Shown here: in pieces, positions 44,674 to 54,094 of the stretch
How positions within the stretch are numbered: the stretch's first letter is position 1
Layout of the letters: every line of letters begins with the position of its first letter
Source: Sphingopyxis panaciterrae
GTDB taxonomy: Bacteria; Pseudomonadota; Alphaproteobacteria; Sphingomonadales; Sphingomonadaceae
Direction: 5' to 3'
Length of the DNA stretch: 64,000 nt
NCBI RefSeq assembly: GCF_011762125.1
Contig: NZ_JAASQN010000005.1
Coordinates: 186,001 to 250,000, forward strand
Position numbers and translations under genes: made by a program
Notes under the pieces: generated by a model
Databases searched by the model: none
Seen by the model: only the letters and a program-made list of their open reading frames with translations
Told to the model about the DNA's origin: nothing

Positions 44674-46875
44674 CTAATCCTGCCAGACGCGTTCTTTCAG
44701 GGAAACGGTGACCGGGGTGGAAAGCGCCTCTGCACTCTCCCCTAAGGCAAAGCGATAATCGCCTTTTGCGATCGTCCAGCCGGCACCGTTCCAGTCGGCA
44801 AGCAAACGCGGCTCGATCGTCATTTCGATCACCTTTTCGGTTCCCGGTGCCAGCTCGACGCGCTGGAAACCGACCAGTCGCCGCATCGCCTGGCCATTGC
44901 GTGAAACCAGATAAAGCTGGGCAACCGTCGCTCCCGCGCGGTCGCCGGTATTGCGCACCGTCAGGCTTGCCTCGGTGCCGTCCGTCTTGAGCTTCTGCGC
45001 AGTGAAGCTCGTATAGGAAAGGCCGTGACCGAAGGAAAAGAGCGGCTTGATCCCCTGCCGCGCGTTCCAGCGATAGCCGACATCCGAACCTTCGTTCATT
45101 CGCACCGTCACATGCGTGTGCTCTGGCGTGCCATAGCTTGGGATCGTTGGACGCGGCAGCGTTTCCGTCGTGGCCGGAAAGCTGACGGGCAGCCGGCCCG
45201 ACGGATTGACCTTGCCGGTCAGCACATCGGCGATGGCCGCGGCGCCCTCCTGCCCCGGATACCAGGCCGCAACGACCGCCTTCACCTTGGCGAGCCAGGG
45301 CATGGCGACGGGATTGCCGGTCTCGAGGACCACGATGGTATTGGGGTTGGCTGCCACCGTCGCTTCGATGATCGCATCCTGACCGCCGGGAAGCGAAAGA
45401 TCCGGGGAATCGAAGCCTTCGGCCTCATATTTGCTGACGAAGACGATGACGACGTCGGAGCGTGCGGCCAGTGCCGCGGCGTCCTGCGGATAGAGTCCGG
45501 GATCGAAGCCGACATGTGCCTTGGGCAGTGCCTCCTTCAACGCCGCCAGCGGCGCGCCCGCGAACCAGCGCTCGATCCGCCACGCCCCGATTGATCCTTC
45601 GCCGCCGCCCACGGGCACCGATGCCGCCCAGCCGCGGGGCGGCAAGCCCTGCGACGATCCGCCACCCGAAAGAACGCCGACATGGGCATTGCGGCCGATC
45701 ACCGCGACCGACGCAACATTGGCGGCGAGCGGCAGGGCATTGCCGTCATTCTTGAGCAGCACGATGCCTTGCTGCGCGACCTGTCGCGCGATTTGCGCGT
45801 GCGCGTCCATGTCGACCGCGGGCGCCGGTGCCGCATCGACAAGGCCGCTTGCCTTCATCGAGCGGAGGATGCGCCGGACCATGTCGGACAGGCGTTCGCG
45901 GGACAGGCTGCCGTCGGCAAGCTTTGCCTTCAGCGGCGCGTCGAACCATATCTGCTTGTCGAGCTGCTCGCCCGCCTGTTGGTCGAGGCCCTTGATTGCA
46001 AAATCGGCCCCCGATACCGCGCCCCAGTCGGACATTACCCAGCCCTTGTAGCGCCAGTCGCGCTTCAGCACCGTGTTGATCAGATGATCGTTCCCGCACG
46101 CCTTTTCACCGTTGACGATATTATAGGCGCACATGACCGATCCCGGCCGACCGCGTTCGATGGCGATCTGGAAGGCAAGCAGGTCGCTTTCGCGATGCGC
46201 TTCGTCGTCGATCTCGGCATTCCAGGTGTGGCGGTTGGTTTCGTTCGAGTTAAGCGAGAAATGCTTTACCGTCGACACGACACCCGCCGATTGCGCGCCC
46301 CGGACCGCCGCGGCGCCCATGACGCCCGACAACAGCGGGTCTTCCGAAATATATTCGAAGTTACGCCCATTGCGCGGATCGCGGACAAGGTTGATGCCGC
46401 CGCCGAGCAGGACATTGAAGCCCTTGGCGCGCGCTTCGCTCGCAACCAGCTTCGCACCCGCAAACGCCAGGTCGGGATTGAAGGTCGCGCCGATCGCAAG
46501 GCCGGCGGGCAAGGCCGTCGCCGTATCGCCCTTGCGAATGCCAAAAGGATTGGTGACGCCAAGGCTGGCATCGGTCGCGCGCTGCGACGGGATGCCGAGG
46601 CGTGGTACCCCCGCGACATAGCCGGCCCCGAAAATCACATCCTTGGGCCATTTCGCCTGCAGTTCGGGATTGGCGTAGGGGCCGATCGGAATCGGCATGA
46701 AGCCGTGGAGCATCGAGAAACGCTCGTCATCGGTCATCTGTGCTTCGATTTTTGCCGCCCATTCGTCGGCGGCCGCCTCTACGCGCGTGTCCGCCGCTTT
46801 ATCCTGAGCTGAAGCCGTCGTCGTTATAGCCCCCAAAAACATCGCCAGCGCTGTCGTCGCATATAGGCCTCGCAT
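44674..46875 (-). CDS. GH3-family glycoside hydrolase (beta-glucosidase-like), exported
   Basis: A 733-residue enzyme with a signal peptide ending TASAQ. The GH3 N-terminal barrel shows NVLLGGGINLVRDPRNGRNFE, VVSTVKHFSLNSNETNRH and the nucleophile Asp in GWVMSDWGAVSG (residue 284 counting the first ATG). A second domain has IVLLKNDGNALPL. The fibronectin-III-like C-terminus has GYRWNARQGIKPLFSFGHGLSY. It removes beta-linked sugars from non-reducing ends. ATG 46878 and 46875 are adjacent. It follows the sulfatase after about 50 bases on the same strand. Confidence 0.92.
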   Translation of the reverse strand: MRGLYATTALAMFLGAITTTASAQDKAADTRVEAAADEWAAKIEAQMTDDERFSMLHGFMPIPIGPYANPELQAKWPKDVIFGAGYVAGVPRLGIPSQRATDASLGVTNPFGIRKGDTATALPAGLAIGATFNPDLAFAGAKLVASEARAKGFNVLLGGGINLVRDPRNGRNFEYISEDPLLSGVMGAAAVRGAQSAGVVSTVKHFSLNSNETNRHTWNAEIDDEAHRESDLLAFQIAIERGRPGSVMCAYNIVNGEKACGNDHLINTVLKRDWRYKGWVMSDWGAVSGADFAIKGLDQQAGEQLDKQIWFDAPLKAKLADGSLSRERLSDMVRRILRSMKASGLVDAAPAPAVDMDAHAQIARQVAQQGIVLLKNDGNALPLAANVASVAVIGRNAHVGVLSGGGSSQGLPPRGWAASVPVGGGEGSIGAWRIERWFAGAPLAALKEALPKAHVGFDPGLYPQDAAALAARSDVVIVFVSKYEAEGFDSPDLSLPGGQDAIIEATVAANPNTIVVLETGNPVAMPWLAKVKAVVAAWYPGQEGAAAIADVLTGKVNPSGRLPVSFPATTETLPRPTIPSYGTPEHTHVTVRMNEGSDVGYRWNARQGIKPLFSFGHGLSYTSFTAQKLKTDGTEASLTVRNTGDRAGATVAQLYLVSRNGQAMRRLVGFQRVELAPGTEKVIEMTIEPRLLADWNGAGWTIAKGDYRFALGESAEALSTPVTVSLKERVWQD

Positions 46876-46925
46876 CATCTCGCTCCCCCGTTATTTTTGA
46901 TTTGTTTCTGCCTGTCGGCGGCTGG

Positions 46926-48653
46926 CTAATCCACCGGACGGCGGTCGAACATGTCCGAATAGCGGCACGTCAACGCCGTCGGCTGTGCCAGTTCCCCGGT
47001 GCCATATCGGGCCCACTGATCGTCCCACAGCGCCTTCAATTCATTGACCTTCGCCGGATATCGAGCCGCGAGATCGGTGCTTTCGGCAAAGTCGGTTTCG
47101 AGGTCGAACAGCTCCCAGCGATCATTGGCATAGGGATGACCGCAATCGTGCATCGCGACCGCCCGCCAGCGGCCGCTGGTGATCGCCCGGTTGCCGCGCA
47201 GCTCGAAATACTGGACCTGCCGGCCCGGCGCCTTCCTGCTCTGCACCGACGAAAGGAAAGAGCGCCCCGCGACCGGAATTTGCGTCACCCCATCGACGAC
47301 GGCATCGAACCACGTATCGGCGGCCTCGAGCAGGGTCGGCGCAATATCGACGACATCGACGAATTGGCGCCGGATGGCCCCCGGGTCGATTACATGGCGC
47401 GGCCAGTGAAATATCATCGGCGTGCGGGTGCCGCCCGAATAGGGCCAGAGCTTGTATCGGCGTAGCGGTGTATCGCCGACCATCGCCCACGGCCGCGGAT
47501 ATTCCGCTTGGGTCTTGGCCGTCCCCAGTTCATCGATCCGCGCGCGCTGTTCGGCGGTCGGAATCGTGTTGGCGCGATAAAGGCCGTCGAAAAAGCCGGC
47601 CTGCCCCGCCTCGGACGCAGCGCCATTGTCGGAGATCAGGACGATGATGGTGTTGTCGAACAGCGCCTTTTCCCGCAGCGCGTCGAGCAATCGGCCGATC
47701 TGTTCGTCGCAATGTTCGATGAAACCCGCGTATACCGCCATATAGCGGGCGAAGACGGCCTTCTCATCGTCGGACAGATCATCCCATGCCCGGTCGCGCG
47801 TCTCGCGCGGCGGCATCCGGGTGTTCGCGGGGATCAGGCCCATCCGCTTCATGCGGGTAAAGCGTTCCTCACGGATCGCATCCCAGCCCTTTTCATAAAT
47901 GGCGTCGTAAGGCGCCGAATATTTGCGCGCGACCTGGATCGGCGAATGTGCCGTGCCAAAGCCAAGGTTCATAAAGAACGGTTTGTCGGCCTTCGCCGCT
48001 GCATGATCTTCGATCAGGCGGATCGCCTTGTCGGCCAAGTCCGCCGAGAGATGATAGTCGGCGGGAAAATCGCGCTCGAGATAGAGATCATTCTCGACCA
48101 GTTCGGGGCGATATTGGTCGGTCCAGCCCCGCGGGAAACCGTAAAAATAATCGAAGCCGCGTTGCAGCGGCCAGTGTTCCCGGCTGGTGTTCGGCCCCAG
48201 TTCGTCCATCGGGATCAAATGCCATTTGCCGACCGCCCAGGTGGCATATCCCTGTTTCTGCAGAACCTGCGCCATATTTTGCGCATTGCCCGGCACGCGG
48301 AACAGGCGCGCCATATTGGGGTCTTTTCCCAGCACCGCGGCAACGTCGGGCACGTCTGGCATATTGATCGTGTGGCTGTTGCGCCCCGTCAGCATCGACG
48401 CGCGGGTCGAAGCGCACACCGACTTGGTATCGAAATGCACATAACGCAGCCCCGCTGTCGCCAGACTGTCCATTGCCGGGGTGCGGATTTCGGCGCCGAA
48501 GCAACCAAGATCGGAATAGCCGACGTCGTCGAGGACGATGGTGATGATATTGGGCCGCGGTCCGCCGCGGCCTGCCGATCGGGCCGCGGCGACGCTGTAT
48601 AGCGTCGTTGTTGCCAGGAGCGTGGCAACGAAGCCGCGACGGGAAATGTGCAT
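46926..48653 (-). CDS. Type I sulfatase, Tat-like signal
   Basis: A 575-residue sulfatase. The N-terminus has SRRGFVATLLATTTL, a twin-arginine-type signal. DDVGYSDLG (metal-binding Asp pair, about 42-43) precedes the active-site motif C80-A-S-T-R-A-S-M-L-T-G-R. Cys80 is the residue converted to formylglycine; the usual C-x-P-x-R here has Ser in place of Pro. Later SDNGAAS and ALRGNRAITSGRWR-type regions belong to the family. ATG 48653 has a GGAG site. The formylglycine enzyme is encoded in the same locus. Substrate probably a sulfated sugar of an algal polymer. Confidence 0.92.
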   Translation of the reverse strand: MHISRRGFVATLLATTTLYSVAAARSAGRGGPRPNIITIVLDDVGYSDLGCFGAEIRTPAMDSLATAGLRYVHFDTKSVCASTRASMLTGRNSHTINMPDVPDVAAVLGKDPNMARLFRVPGNAQNMAQVLQKQGYATWAVGKWHLIPMDELGPNTSREHWPLQRGFDYFYGFPRGWTDQYRPELVENDLYLERDFPADYHLSADLADKAIRLIEDHAAAKADKPFFMNLGFGTAHSPIQVARKYSAPYDAIYEKGWDAIREERFTRMKRMGLIPANTRMPPRETRDRAWDDLSDDEKAVFARYMAVYAGFIEHCDEQIGRLLDALREKALFDNTIIVLISDNGAASEAGQAGFFDGLYRANTIPTAEQRARIDELGTAKTQAEYPRPWAMVGDTPLRRYKLWPYSGGTRTPMIFHWPRHVIDPGAIRRQFVDVVDIAPTLLEAADTWFDAVVDGVTQIPVAGRSFLSSVQSRKAPGRQVQYFELRGNRAITSGRWRAVAMHDCGHPYANDRWELFDLETDFAESTDLAARYPAKVNELKALWDDQWARYGTGELAQPTALTCRYSDMFDRRPVD

Positions 48654-48715
48654 GATCAGGCTCCATTTCGCAGCGGGGATGGCCAGGCCGCCGGCGCCCC
48701 CGCTGCCACGATAAC

Positions 48716-51013
48716 TCAGAAGCGGACCGCGCCTTCGACACCGAATGTGCGGAAGGCATCGGGCGTCAGAAGCTGGGTATAGCCCGCTCCCGTCGCCGAC
48801 GTATCGAGCAAGCCGGTGCCGATGAAGCTGGCGAAATGTTTGTTCGTCAGATTCTTGCCGAATACCGATACGCGATAACGGCCATCCTGCGTTTCGAGTG
48901 AAACGCGTCCGTTGAGCAGGCCATAGCCCGGCTGAGCGGTGTTCGGATCGCGATAGCTGAACAGCACCTGCGAACGGTACGTGAACGCCAGATTGGCGCT
49001 GCCACGCAGATGATTGCCGATGTCGGCGCCATAATTGGCGTTGATCGAATAAGCCCATTTCGGCGCATTGGTCAGCGCTTCGCCGGTCACATCCTGCCGG
49101 TTTCCGGTCAAGCAGCCTTGCGCCGCTGTCTGCCCTGCATAACAGCTGAGGACCAGTCCGCGCACTTCGGTATCGGTATAGGCCAGATTGCCTGTCAGCG
49201 TCAGGCCATCGACCGGCCGCAGGATCGCTTCGACTTCGGCGCCTTGCGTGATCAGCTTGCCCGCGTTGGTCAGCTGGAACGACGTCAATACCGCGCTGTA
49301 GGTTTGCGCCTGAAAATCGGTGAAGGTTTCATAGAAGCCGGTGACGTTCAGCGTCAGCATCCGGTCGAAGAGGGTCGTGCGTACGCCGCCTTCCCAGTTT
49401 TGCGCGATTTCGGGTTTCAGCACCGCGAGACCGGAAGTGACCGTCGGCGCGGTCAGATTGTTCAGCAGGTTGAGCGCCGGCCCCTTATAGCCGCGGGTAT
49501 AAGTGAAATAAGCCATGACGTCGGGCGAGAATTGATATTGCGCGCCCAGCTTGTAGCTGAAATCGGTGTCCGTGGCCTTCAGCGTCGGCGAGATATAGGC
49601 CGGCCCGCCAAGGCTCGGCATCGCCGCGACGGCGCCGGGCAGGATCGTGCGATTGAAATGCGCCACCGACTGGTCCGACGTCAGACGGAAACCGCCGATC
49701 AGCGACAATTGTTCGGTGGGATGCGCGGTCAACTGGCCGAACGCGGCGACATTCTTGGTCGTGATGTCGCGGTCGACCTGATTGCCCAGATATTGCCCGG
49801 CGGGCAGGTTGACGACCAGATTGCCCTTGACCTGCGTCTGGCTGACCACGTCCTGCCAGAAATAGAACAGGCCAACGACATATTCGATCGGCTCGCCCGC
49901 TGGCGACGTCAGACGCAATTCCTGCGTAAACTGCCGCTGTTTCTGGCGGGCATTGTTGACGCTGACGACCGGCAACGACACGCCGTCGGCATCATTATTG
50001 TCGAAAACCCGGAATTCGCGGTAGGCCGAAATCGACGTGATCGTCTGCCCACCGAGTTCGGTGTTGATCTCGACCGACGCGCCACCGGTTTTCTGCCGGT
50101 TGAAAGACTCACCGTCGATCGTCACTTCGCGGTTCAGCGGCCCGAGCCGCTGGGCCGACAGCAGCGCCGCGCGCGTCTGTCCGTTATAATAGATGGTCGT
50201 CGGCAGCACCGAACGCACCGTCGACACGCAGCAGTTGCGGTTGCTCTCACCATAGTCGCCAATGACATAGATCGAGGTCGCATCGCTCGGTTCAAAGAGG
50301 AACTTGCCGCGCACGCCCCAACTGTCGGTGTTGTTCAGCTTCTTGGCGTTCAAGGTGTTGGTGATGATGCCGTCCGCCGTCGAACGGAACCCCGACAGGC
50401 GAAGCGCCGCGCGCCCCTCGTCGAGCACAAGAGAGCCCGTGCCTTTCAGCCGGACATCGTTGAAGGTGCCATAGCTCGCCGAAGCTTCGAGGCTCGAGTC
50501 ATAAAGGCTGGGCTTTTCGGTGACGACGTTCAGCGCGCCTGCCGACGAGTTCTTGCCGAACAGCGTTCCCTGCGGTCCGCGAAGCACTTCGATGCGCTGG
50601 ATATCGTTGAAATCGAAAAAGGACGCCGCCGAACGGCCGATGACAACCCCGTCGATCACGGTCGATACCGAGGGCTCGACGCCGTCTGAGAAATTGAGCG
50701 TGCCGATGCCGCGGATCGAAAGCCCCTGCCCGCGCGTGTTGGCGCTGTTGGTGAAGCCGATCGAGGGCGATACTTGCGCCAGTTGCTCGAGGCCGTTGAC
50801 CCGATTGTCCGACAGCGCGGACGCCGAAAGCACCGAGATCGAGACCGGCACCTTCTGCAAATTCTGTTCGCGCTTTTGCGCCGTCACGATGATTTCGTCG
50901 CCCCCGGCGACGTCGGCCGCAACAGCCTCCTCATCCTGTGCCTGAACGATGGCGGGCAACGACATCGCGATTGCGGCGGTACACAGCCAAAGCGCTTTGC
51001 GACGATAATTCAT
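48716..51013 (-). CDS. TonB-dependent receptor of the sulfated-glycan locus
   Basis: A 765-residue receptor with a signal peptide ending IVQAQ and the TonB box EIIVTAQKREQ. The plug has VPVSISVLSASAL, QGLSIRGIGTLNFSDG and IEVLRGPQGTLFGKNSSAGALNVV; the barrel ends in F (GVEGAVRF). It is placed upstream of the sulfatase and GH3 genes with a gap of 62 bases, so the three probably form one transcript. The LacI-type palindrome at 51088 lies about 75 bases before the start. Confidence 0.93.
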   Translation of the reverse strand: MNYRRKALWLCTAAIAMSLPAIVQAQDEEAVAADVAGGDEIIVTAQKREQNLQKVPVSISVLSASALSDNRVNGLEQLAQVSPSIGFTNSANTRGQGLSIRGIGTLNFSDGVEPSVSTVIDGVVIGRSAASFFDFNDIQRIEVLRGPQGTLFGKNSSAGALNVVTEKPSLYDSSLEASASYGTFNDVRLKGTGSLVLDEGRAALRLSGFRSTADGIITNTLNAKKLNNTDSWGVRGKFLFEPSDATSIYVIGDYGESNRNCCVSTVRSVLPTTIYYNGQTRAALLSAQRLGPLNREVTIDGESFNRQKTGGASVEINTELGGQTITSISAYREFRVFDNNDADGVSLPVVSVNNARQKQRQFTQELRLTSPAGEPIEYVVGLFYFWQDVVSQTQVKGNLVVNLPAGQYLGNQVDRDITTKNVAAFGQLTAHPTEQLSLIGGFRLTSDQSVAHFNRTILPGAVAAMPSLGGPAYISPTLKATDTDFSYKLGAQYQFSPDVMAYFTYTRGYKGPALNLLNNLTAPTVTSGLAVLKPEIAQNWEGGVRTTLFDRMLTLNVTGFYETFTDFQAQTYSAVLTSFQLTNAGKLITQGAEVEAILRPVDGLTLTGNLAYTDTEVRGLVLSCYAGQTAAQGCLTGNRQDVTGEALTNAPKWAYSINANYGADIGNHLRGSANLAFTYRSQVLFSYRDPNTAQPGYGLLNGRVSLETQDGRYRVSVFGKNLTNKHFASFIGTGLLDTSATGAGYTQLLTPDAFRTFGVEGAVRF

Positions 51014-51087
51014 TCTGATCCTCCCCCAGATATTTCGACGGTCGTCTCGCGCATCGGCACTGGAGTTCGAACCCTGGTTGCGATTTG

Positions 51088-51101
51088 GGACAACGTTGTC
51101 C
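51088..51101. promoter_or_regulatory. LacI-type operator palindrome GGACAACGTTGTCC
   Basis: A perfect 14-bp palindrome with central CG, the classical form of LacI/GalR operators, lies between the LacI gene and the receptor start, about 75 bases before the receptor ATG. It is a likely binding site for the adjacent regulator. Confidence 0.75.
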
Positions 51102-51164
51102 TGACCCTCTAACGGCGTGTGAGGCTGGCGTCAACATTGGGCATAAGAGTCGGGGGTAGTTCGC

Positions 51165-52220
51165 TTAAGGGCAGGGCACCGAAGCGAGCGACTGGCGCAT
51201 CGTAAGTTCATACGGAACGGTGATCAGCTGAGGCCAGTCGTCCCCAGCCTGTCCACCTTGCGCGATAAGCTTTTGGCCGGCGATTCGGGCAATATCGATC
51301 GTCGGCTGGCTGACGGTGGTGATCCGCGGCCAGGTATGTTCGGCGATCGCGAGGCCGCCGAAACCCACCACTGACAGCTGGCCGGGCACATCGATGCCGG
51401 CGTCGATCGCCGCGGCGAGAACGCCGGCCGCCATTTCGTCATTCGCCGCGAAAATGGCGGTGGGACGATCGTCCAGCTCCAGCAGTTCCCGCCCCTTTTC
51501 CAGTCCCGACGTGAACAGGAAATTGCCCTGACGCACGTCTACATGCACACCGGGCACCTTTGACACAGCGTCGAGCAGGCCGGTCTTGCGGTCGCGCTGT
51601 GCGGCATGTTCGGAGGGACCGTCGATAAACCCGATCCTGCGGTGACCATGGGCCAGAATCGCTTCGCCCACCTCGCGCGCGGCGCTTCGGTTATCGATGA
51701 CCAGACAGAGCGCGCGATCGAGGTCCAGACCCGGGTTGATCCGGGCGAAGGGCATGCCCCGGCTTTCGAGCAGATCGAGAACCCACCGGGTATCGCACAA
51801 GGACGGAACAAGGATGACCCCGTCGAGCCGGACAAGGTCGAGGAACCGCTCCAGCGCGGCCGGCCCATCCACATCGTCCGGCACGACACTTTCGATCACC
51901 AGATGATATTCGGCCGGGTGACACGCCTGCAACAGCCCGAGTATCACGTCCGCAGCATAGCTTGGCAGACGCCGGTCGGGTTCCGGCGAGCTGACGAACC
52001 GGGCGCGCGATCCAATGATCAGACCCAGCGAATGCGCCTTCCCTCCGCGCAGCAGGCGCGCCGCGCGGTTGGGCTTATAGTCGAGCTCGCGCATCGCATC
52101 TTCGACCTTGTGCCGAAGCGCCTCCGCCACCGTTGGCGCTCCATTCAGCACCCGGGAAACGGTCTTGAACGATACGCCCGCGCGCTTGGCGATGTCGATG
52201 ATCGTAACAGACCGCTTCAA
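51165..52220 (-). CDS. LacI/GalR-family transcriptional regulator
   Basis: A 351-residue regulator. The helix-turn-helix and hinge VTIIDIAKRAGVSFKTVSRV at residues 5-24, then RRLDYKPNRAARLLRGGK-like hinge, precede a periplasmic-binding-protein-like sugar domain (IGFIDGPSEHAAQRDRKTG; TAIFAANDEMAAGVL). It probably represses the receptor-sulfatase-GH3 transcript through the palindrome at 51088 and releases it on binding a sugar. It is divergent from the formylglycine enzyme gene 67 bases away. Confidence 0.93.
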   Translation of the reverse strand: MKRSVTIIDIAKRAGVSFKTVSRVLNGAPTVAEALRHKVEDAMRELDYKPNRAARLLRGGKAHSLGLIIGSRARFVSSPEPDRRLPSYAADVILGLLQACHPAEYHLVIESVVPDDVDGPAALERFLDLVRLDGVILVPSLCDTRWVLDLLESRGMPFARINPGLDLDRALCLVIDNRSAAREVGEAILAHGHRRIGFIDGPSEHAAQRDRKTGLLDAVSKVPGVHVDVRQGNFLFTSGLEKGRELLELDDRPTAIFAANDEMAAGVLAAAIDAGIDVPGQLSVVGFGGLAIAEHTWPRITTVSQPTIDIARIAGQKLIAQGGQAGDDWPQLITVPYELTMRQSLASVPCP

Positions 52221-52287
52221 AAATCCTCCCGTTGTCGTGTCAGATAAGCTACCGGCACCACGATAGACGGCAGCGGATGCAAATCAA

Positions 52288-53268
52288 ATGGAAGAGATAA
52301 GGCAGGTGGCCGAAGCGATCGGTTCCGCCGACTCACCTCGCGACATGCGCTTCGTTCCGGGTGGTGCGTTCACCATGGGATCGAAGCACTTCTACCCCGA
52401 GGAAGCACCGCTCCGCGAAGTGCGAGTCGATCCCTTCTGGATCGACTCCACCCCCGTCACCAACGCCGCCTTCGCGCATTTCGTCGACGCGACCGGCTAT
52501 GTCACCGTCGCGGAAATTCCTCCCGACCCGAAGCATTATCCCGGATTGCTGCCCGGCATGGATCGCCCCGGCTCGCTCGTTTTTCACAAAGCCGATCGCC
52601 CCGTCGATCTTGGCAATCCCGGCAATTGGTGGCGCTTCGAATTCGGCGCCGACTGGCGCCACCCCGCCGGCCCCCACAGCGCGATAGAGGGGCGGGAAGA
52701 TCATCCCGTCGTCCACATCGCCTATGCCGATGCCGCAGCTTATGCCGATTGGGCCGGCAAGGCGCTCCCTACCGAGGCGGAATGGGAATATGCCGCGCGC
52801 GGCGGCCTCGACGGTGCCGACTATGCGTGGGGCGACGAACTCGCGCCGGGCGGAGCGATGCTCGCAAACTATTGGCAAGGCCTGTTCCCTTTCGCCAATC
52901 AGTGCCTCGACGGCTGGGAAGGAACCTCGCCGGTCGGCAGTTTTCCTGCCAACGGTTTCGGCCTGTACGACATGATCGGGAACGTCTGGGAATGGACGCA
53001 GGACTGGTGGTCAGAACGTGCCGCCACGGAGGCAAAAGGCAAAAAACCCTGCTGCACGATAGACAATCCGCGTGGCGTGCATCTGCGGCATAGCTATGAT
53101 CCGGATCAGCCCGACATTCGTATCGGCCGCAAGGTTTTGAAGGGTGGATCATATTTGTGCGCAGCTAATTATTGCCAGCGCTACCGCCCCGCCGCCCGAC
53201 ATCCGGAGGCGGTGGACAGTTCAACTGGTCATATCGGATTCAGATGCGTCAAGCGTGCCCGCGAGTGA
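52288..53268 (+). CDS. Formylglycine-generating enzyme (sulfatase-modifying factor)
   Basis: A 326-residue FGE-sulfatase-domain enzyme that oxidises the active-site Cys of sulfatases to formylglycine. The FGE signature is FVPGGAFTMGS near residue 22, GKALPTEAEWEYAARGG, and NVWEWTQDWW. The copper-binding cysteine pair is intact at C291 and C296 (SYLCAANYCQRYR), so the enzyme should be active. It is divergent from lacI. Local FGE genes are typical of sulfatase loci. No export signal is visible, matching action before sulfatase secretion. Confidence 0.95.
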   Translation: MEEIRQVAEAIGSADSPRDMRFVPGGAFTMGSKHFYPEEAPLREVRVDPFWIDSTPVTNAAFAHFVDATGYVTVAEIPPDPKHYPGLLPGMDRPGSLVFHKADRPVDLGNPGNWWRFEFGADWRHPAGPHSAIEGREDHPVVHIAYADAAAYADWAGKALPTEAEWEYAARGGLDGADYAWGDELAPGGAMLANYWQGLFPFANQCLDGWEGTSPVGSFPANGFGLYDMIGNVWEWTQDWWSERAATEAKGKKPCCTIDNPRGVHLRHSYDPDQPDIRIGRKVLKGGSYLCAANYCQRYRPAARHPEAVDSSTGHIGFRCVKRARE

Positions 53269-53461
53269 GCGAACCCGAAATCGGATATTCGATCGGCAGC
53301 GCGTTAGTTGACAGATCTGGCCGATTGAGAATGACCGCTCCCGGGAACCGCTATGAGGAAAGCTGCCGCTCGCGAGAGATGCACCGCGTCATCGGGGTCA
53401 CGTCCTGAAAATAGCGCCCGTTCCATGAAATGCCCGGCAGATGATGTCGTTCGGCGCGAGC

Positions 53462-54082
53462 CTAGTCTTTCAGCTTGATCTTCTTTTCGATCTTCGCGGC
53501 CGACTTCTCCGCCTTCTTGCGCCGATTGAATATTTTTCGCATGTAGCGCACGTCGCCCGCGCCGAGATTTTTCTCCGCGGCGACAAACTGTTCCTGTTCT
53601 TCCTCGCGGATGTGGTGGAGATATTCCTCCTTCGCCGAGGCGAACCGCTTGAGCCAGCCCGACGATCCCATGTCGCGCGCGGCAAGATCGGCAAACAGCT
53701 CGTCGATCTCCTTATGCTCGGCGATGGCGTGGCGAGCGAAGTCCGTCGTCGCGGGGTTGCGCAGCACCGTCGACCACAGCGCCTGTTCCTCAGCCGCGGC
53801 ATGCGCCTGCACGTCGAGCGCCAGCTCGCGAAACAGCTTTTGCCGTTCGGGCGACTTGCCCTGGGTTTCCTCGATCATCGCGAACAGCGCGCGGTGCCGG
53901 TCGTGATCCTCGACCAGCCGGCCGAAGATGTCGGGATCGCCGCGGAACGTCGTCGCCGGCGTACCGCCGATGCGGGCCGCGATATCGGGTGCCAGCGCCT
54001 TCGCCTCCGCCACGGCGTCCCGTTTCGCCTTTTTTGCGGATTTCGCCGTCGCGGCGGGCTTGCTTTTCGTCCGGGTTGCCAT
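53462..54082 (-). CDS. Hemerythrin-like (HHE) domain protein
   Basis: A 206-residue protein. A Lys/Ala-rich N-terminal tail of about 45 residues is followed by a hemerythrin/HHE domain with iron-ligand His and Glu residues in EDHDRHRALFAMIEE, DVQAHAAAEEQALW, HAIAEHKEIDELF and YLHHIREEEQEQF. A basic C-terminus follows. Such proteins bind a di-iron centre and may sense or store oxygen or protect from oxidants. It lies downstream of the catalase on the same strand with a gap of 12 bases, so it is probably in one stress-related unit. Confidence 0.88.
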   Translation of the reverse strand: MATRTKSKPAATAKSAKKAKRDAVAEAKALAPDIAARIGGTPATTFRGDPDIFGRLVEDHDRHRALFAMIEETQGKSPERQKLFRELALDVQAHAAAEEQALWSTVLRNPATTDFARHAIAEHKEIDELFADLAARDMGSSGWLKRFASAKEEYLHHIREEEQEQFVAAEKNLGAGDVRYMRKIFNRRKKAEKSAAKIEKKIKLKD

Positions 54083-54094
54083 TGGCCTTCTCCC

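Noticed and set aside
53269..53461. A small gene after the formylglycine enzyme
   Set aside because: The frame ending at 53408 mainly lies over the FGE gene, and its unique tail resembles no family.
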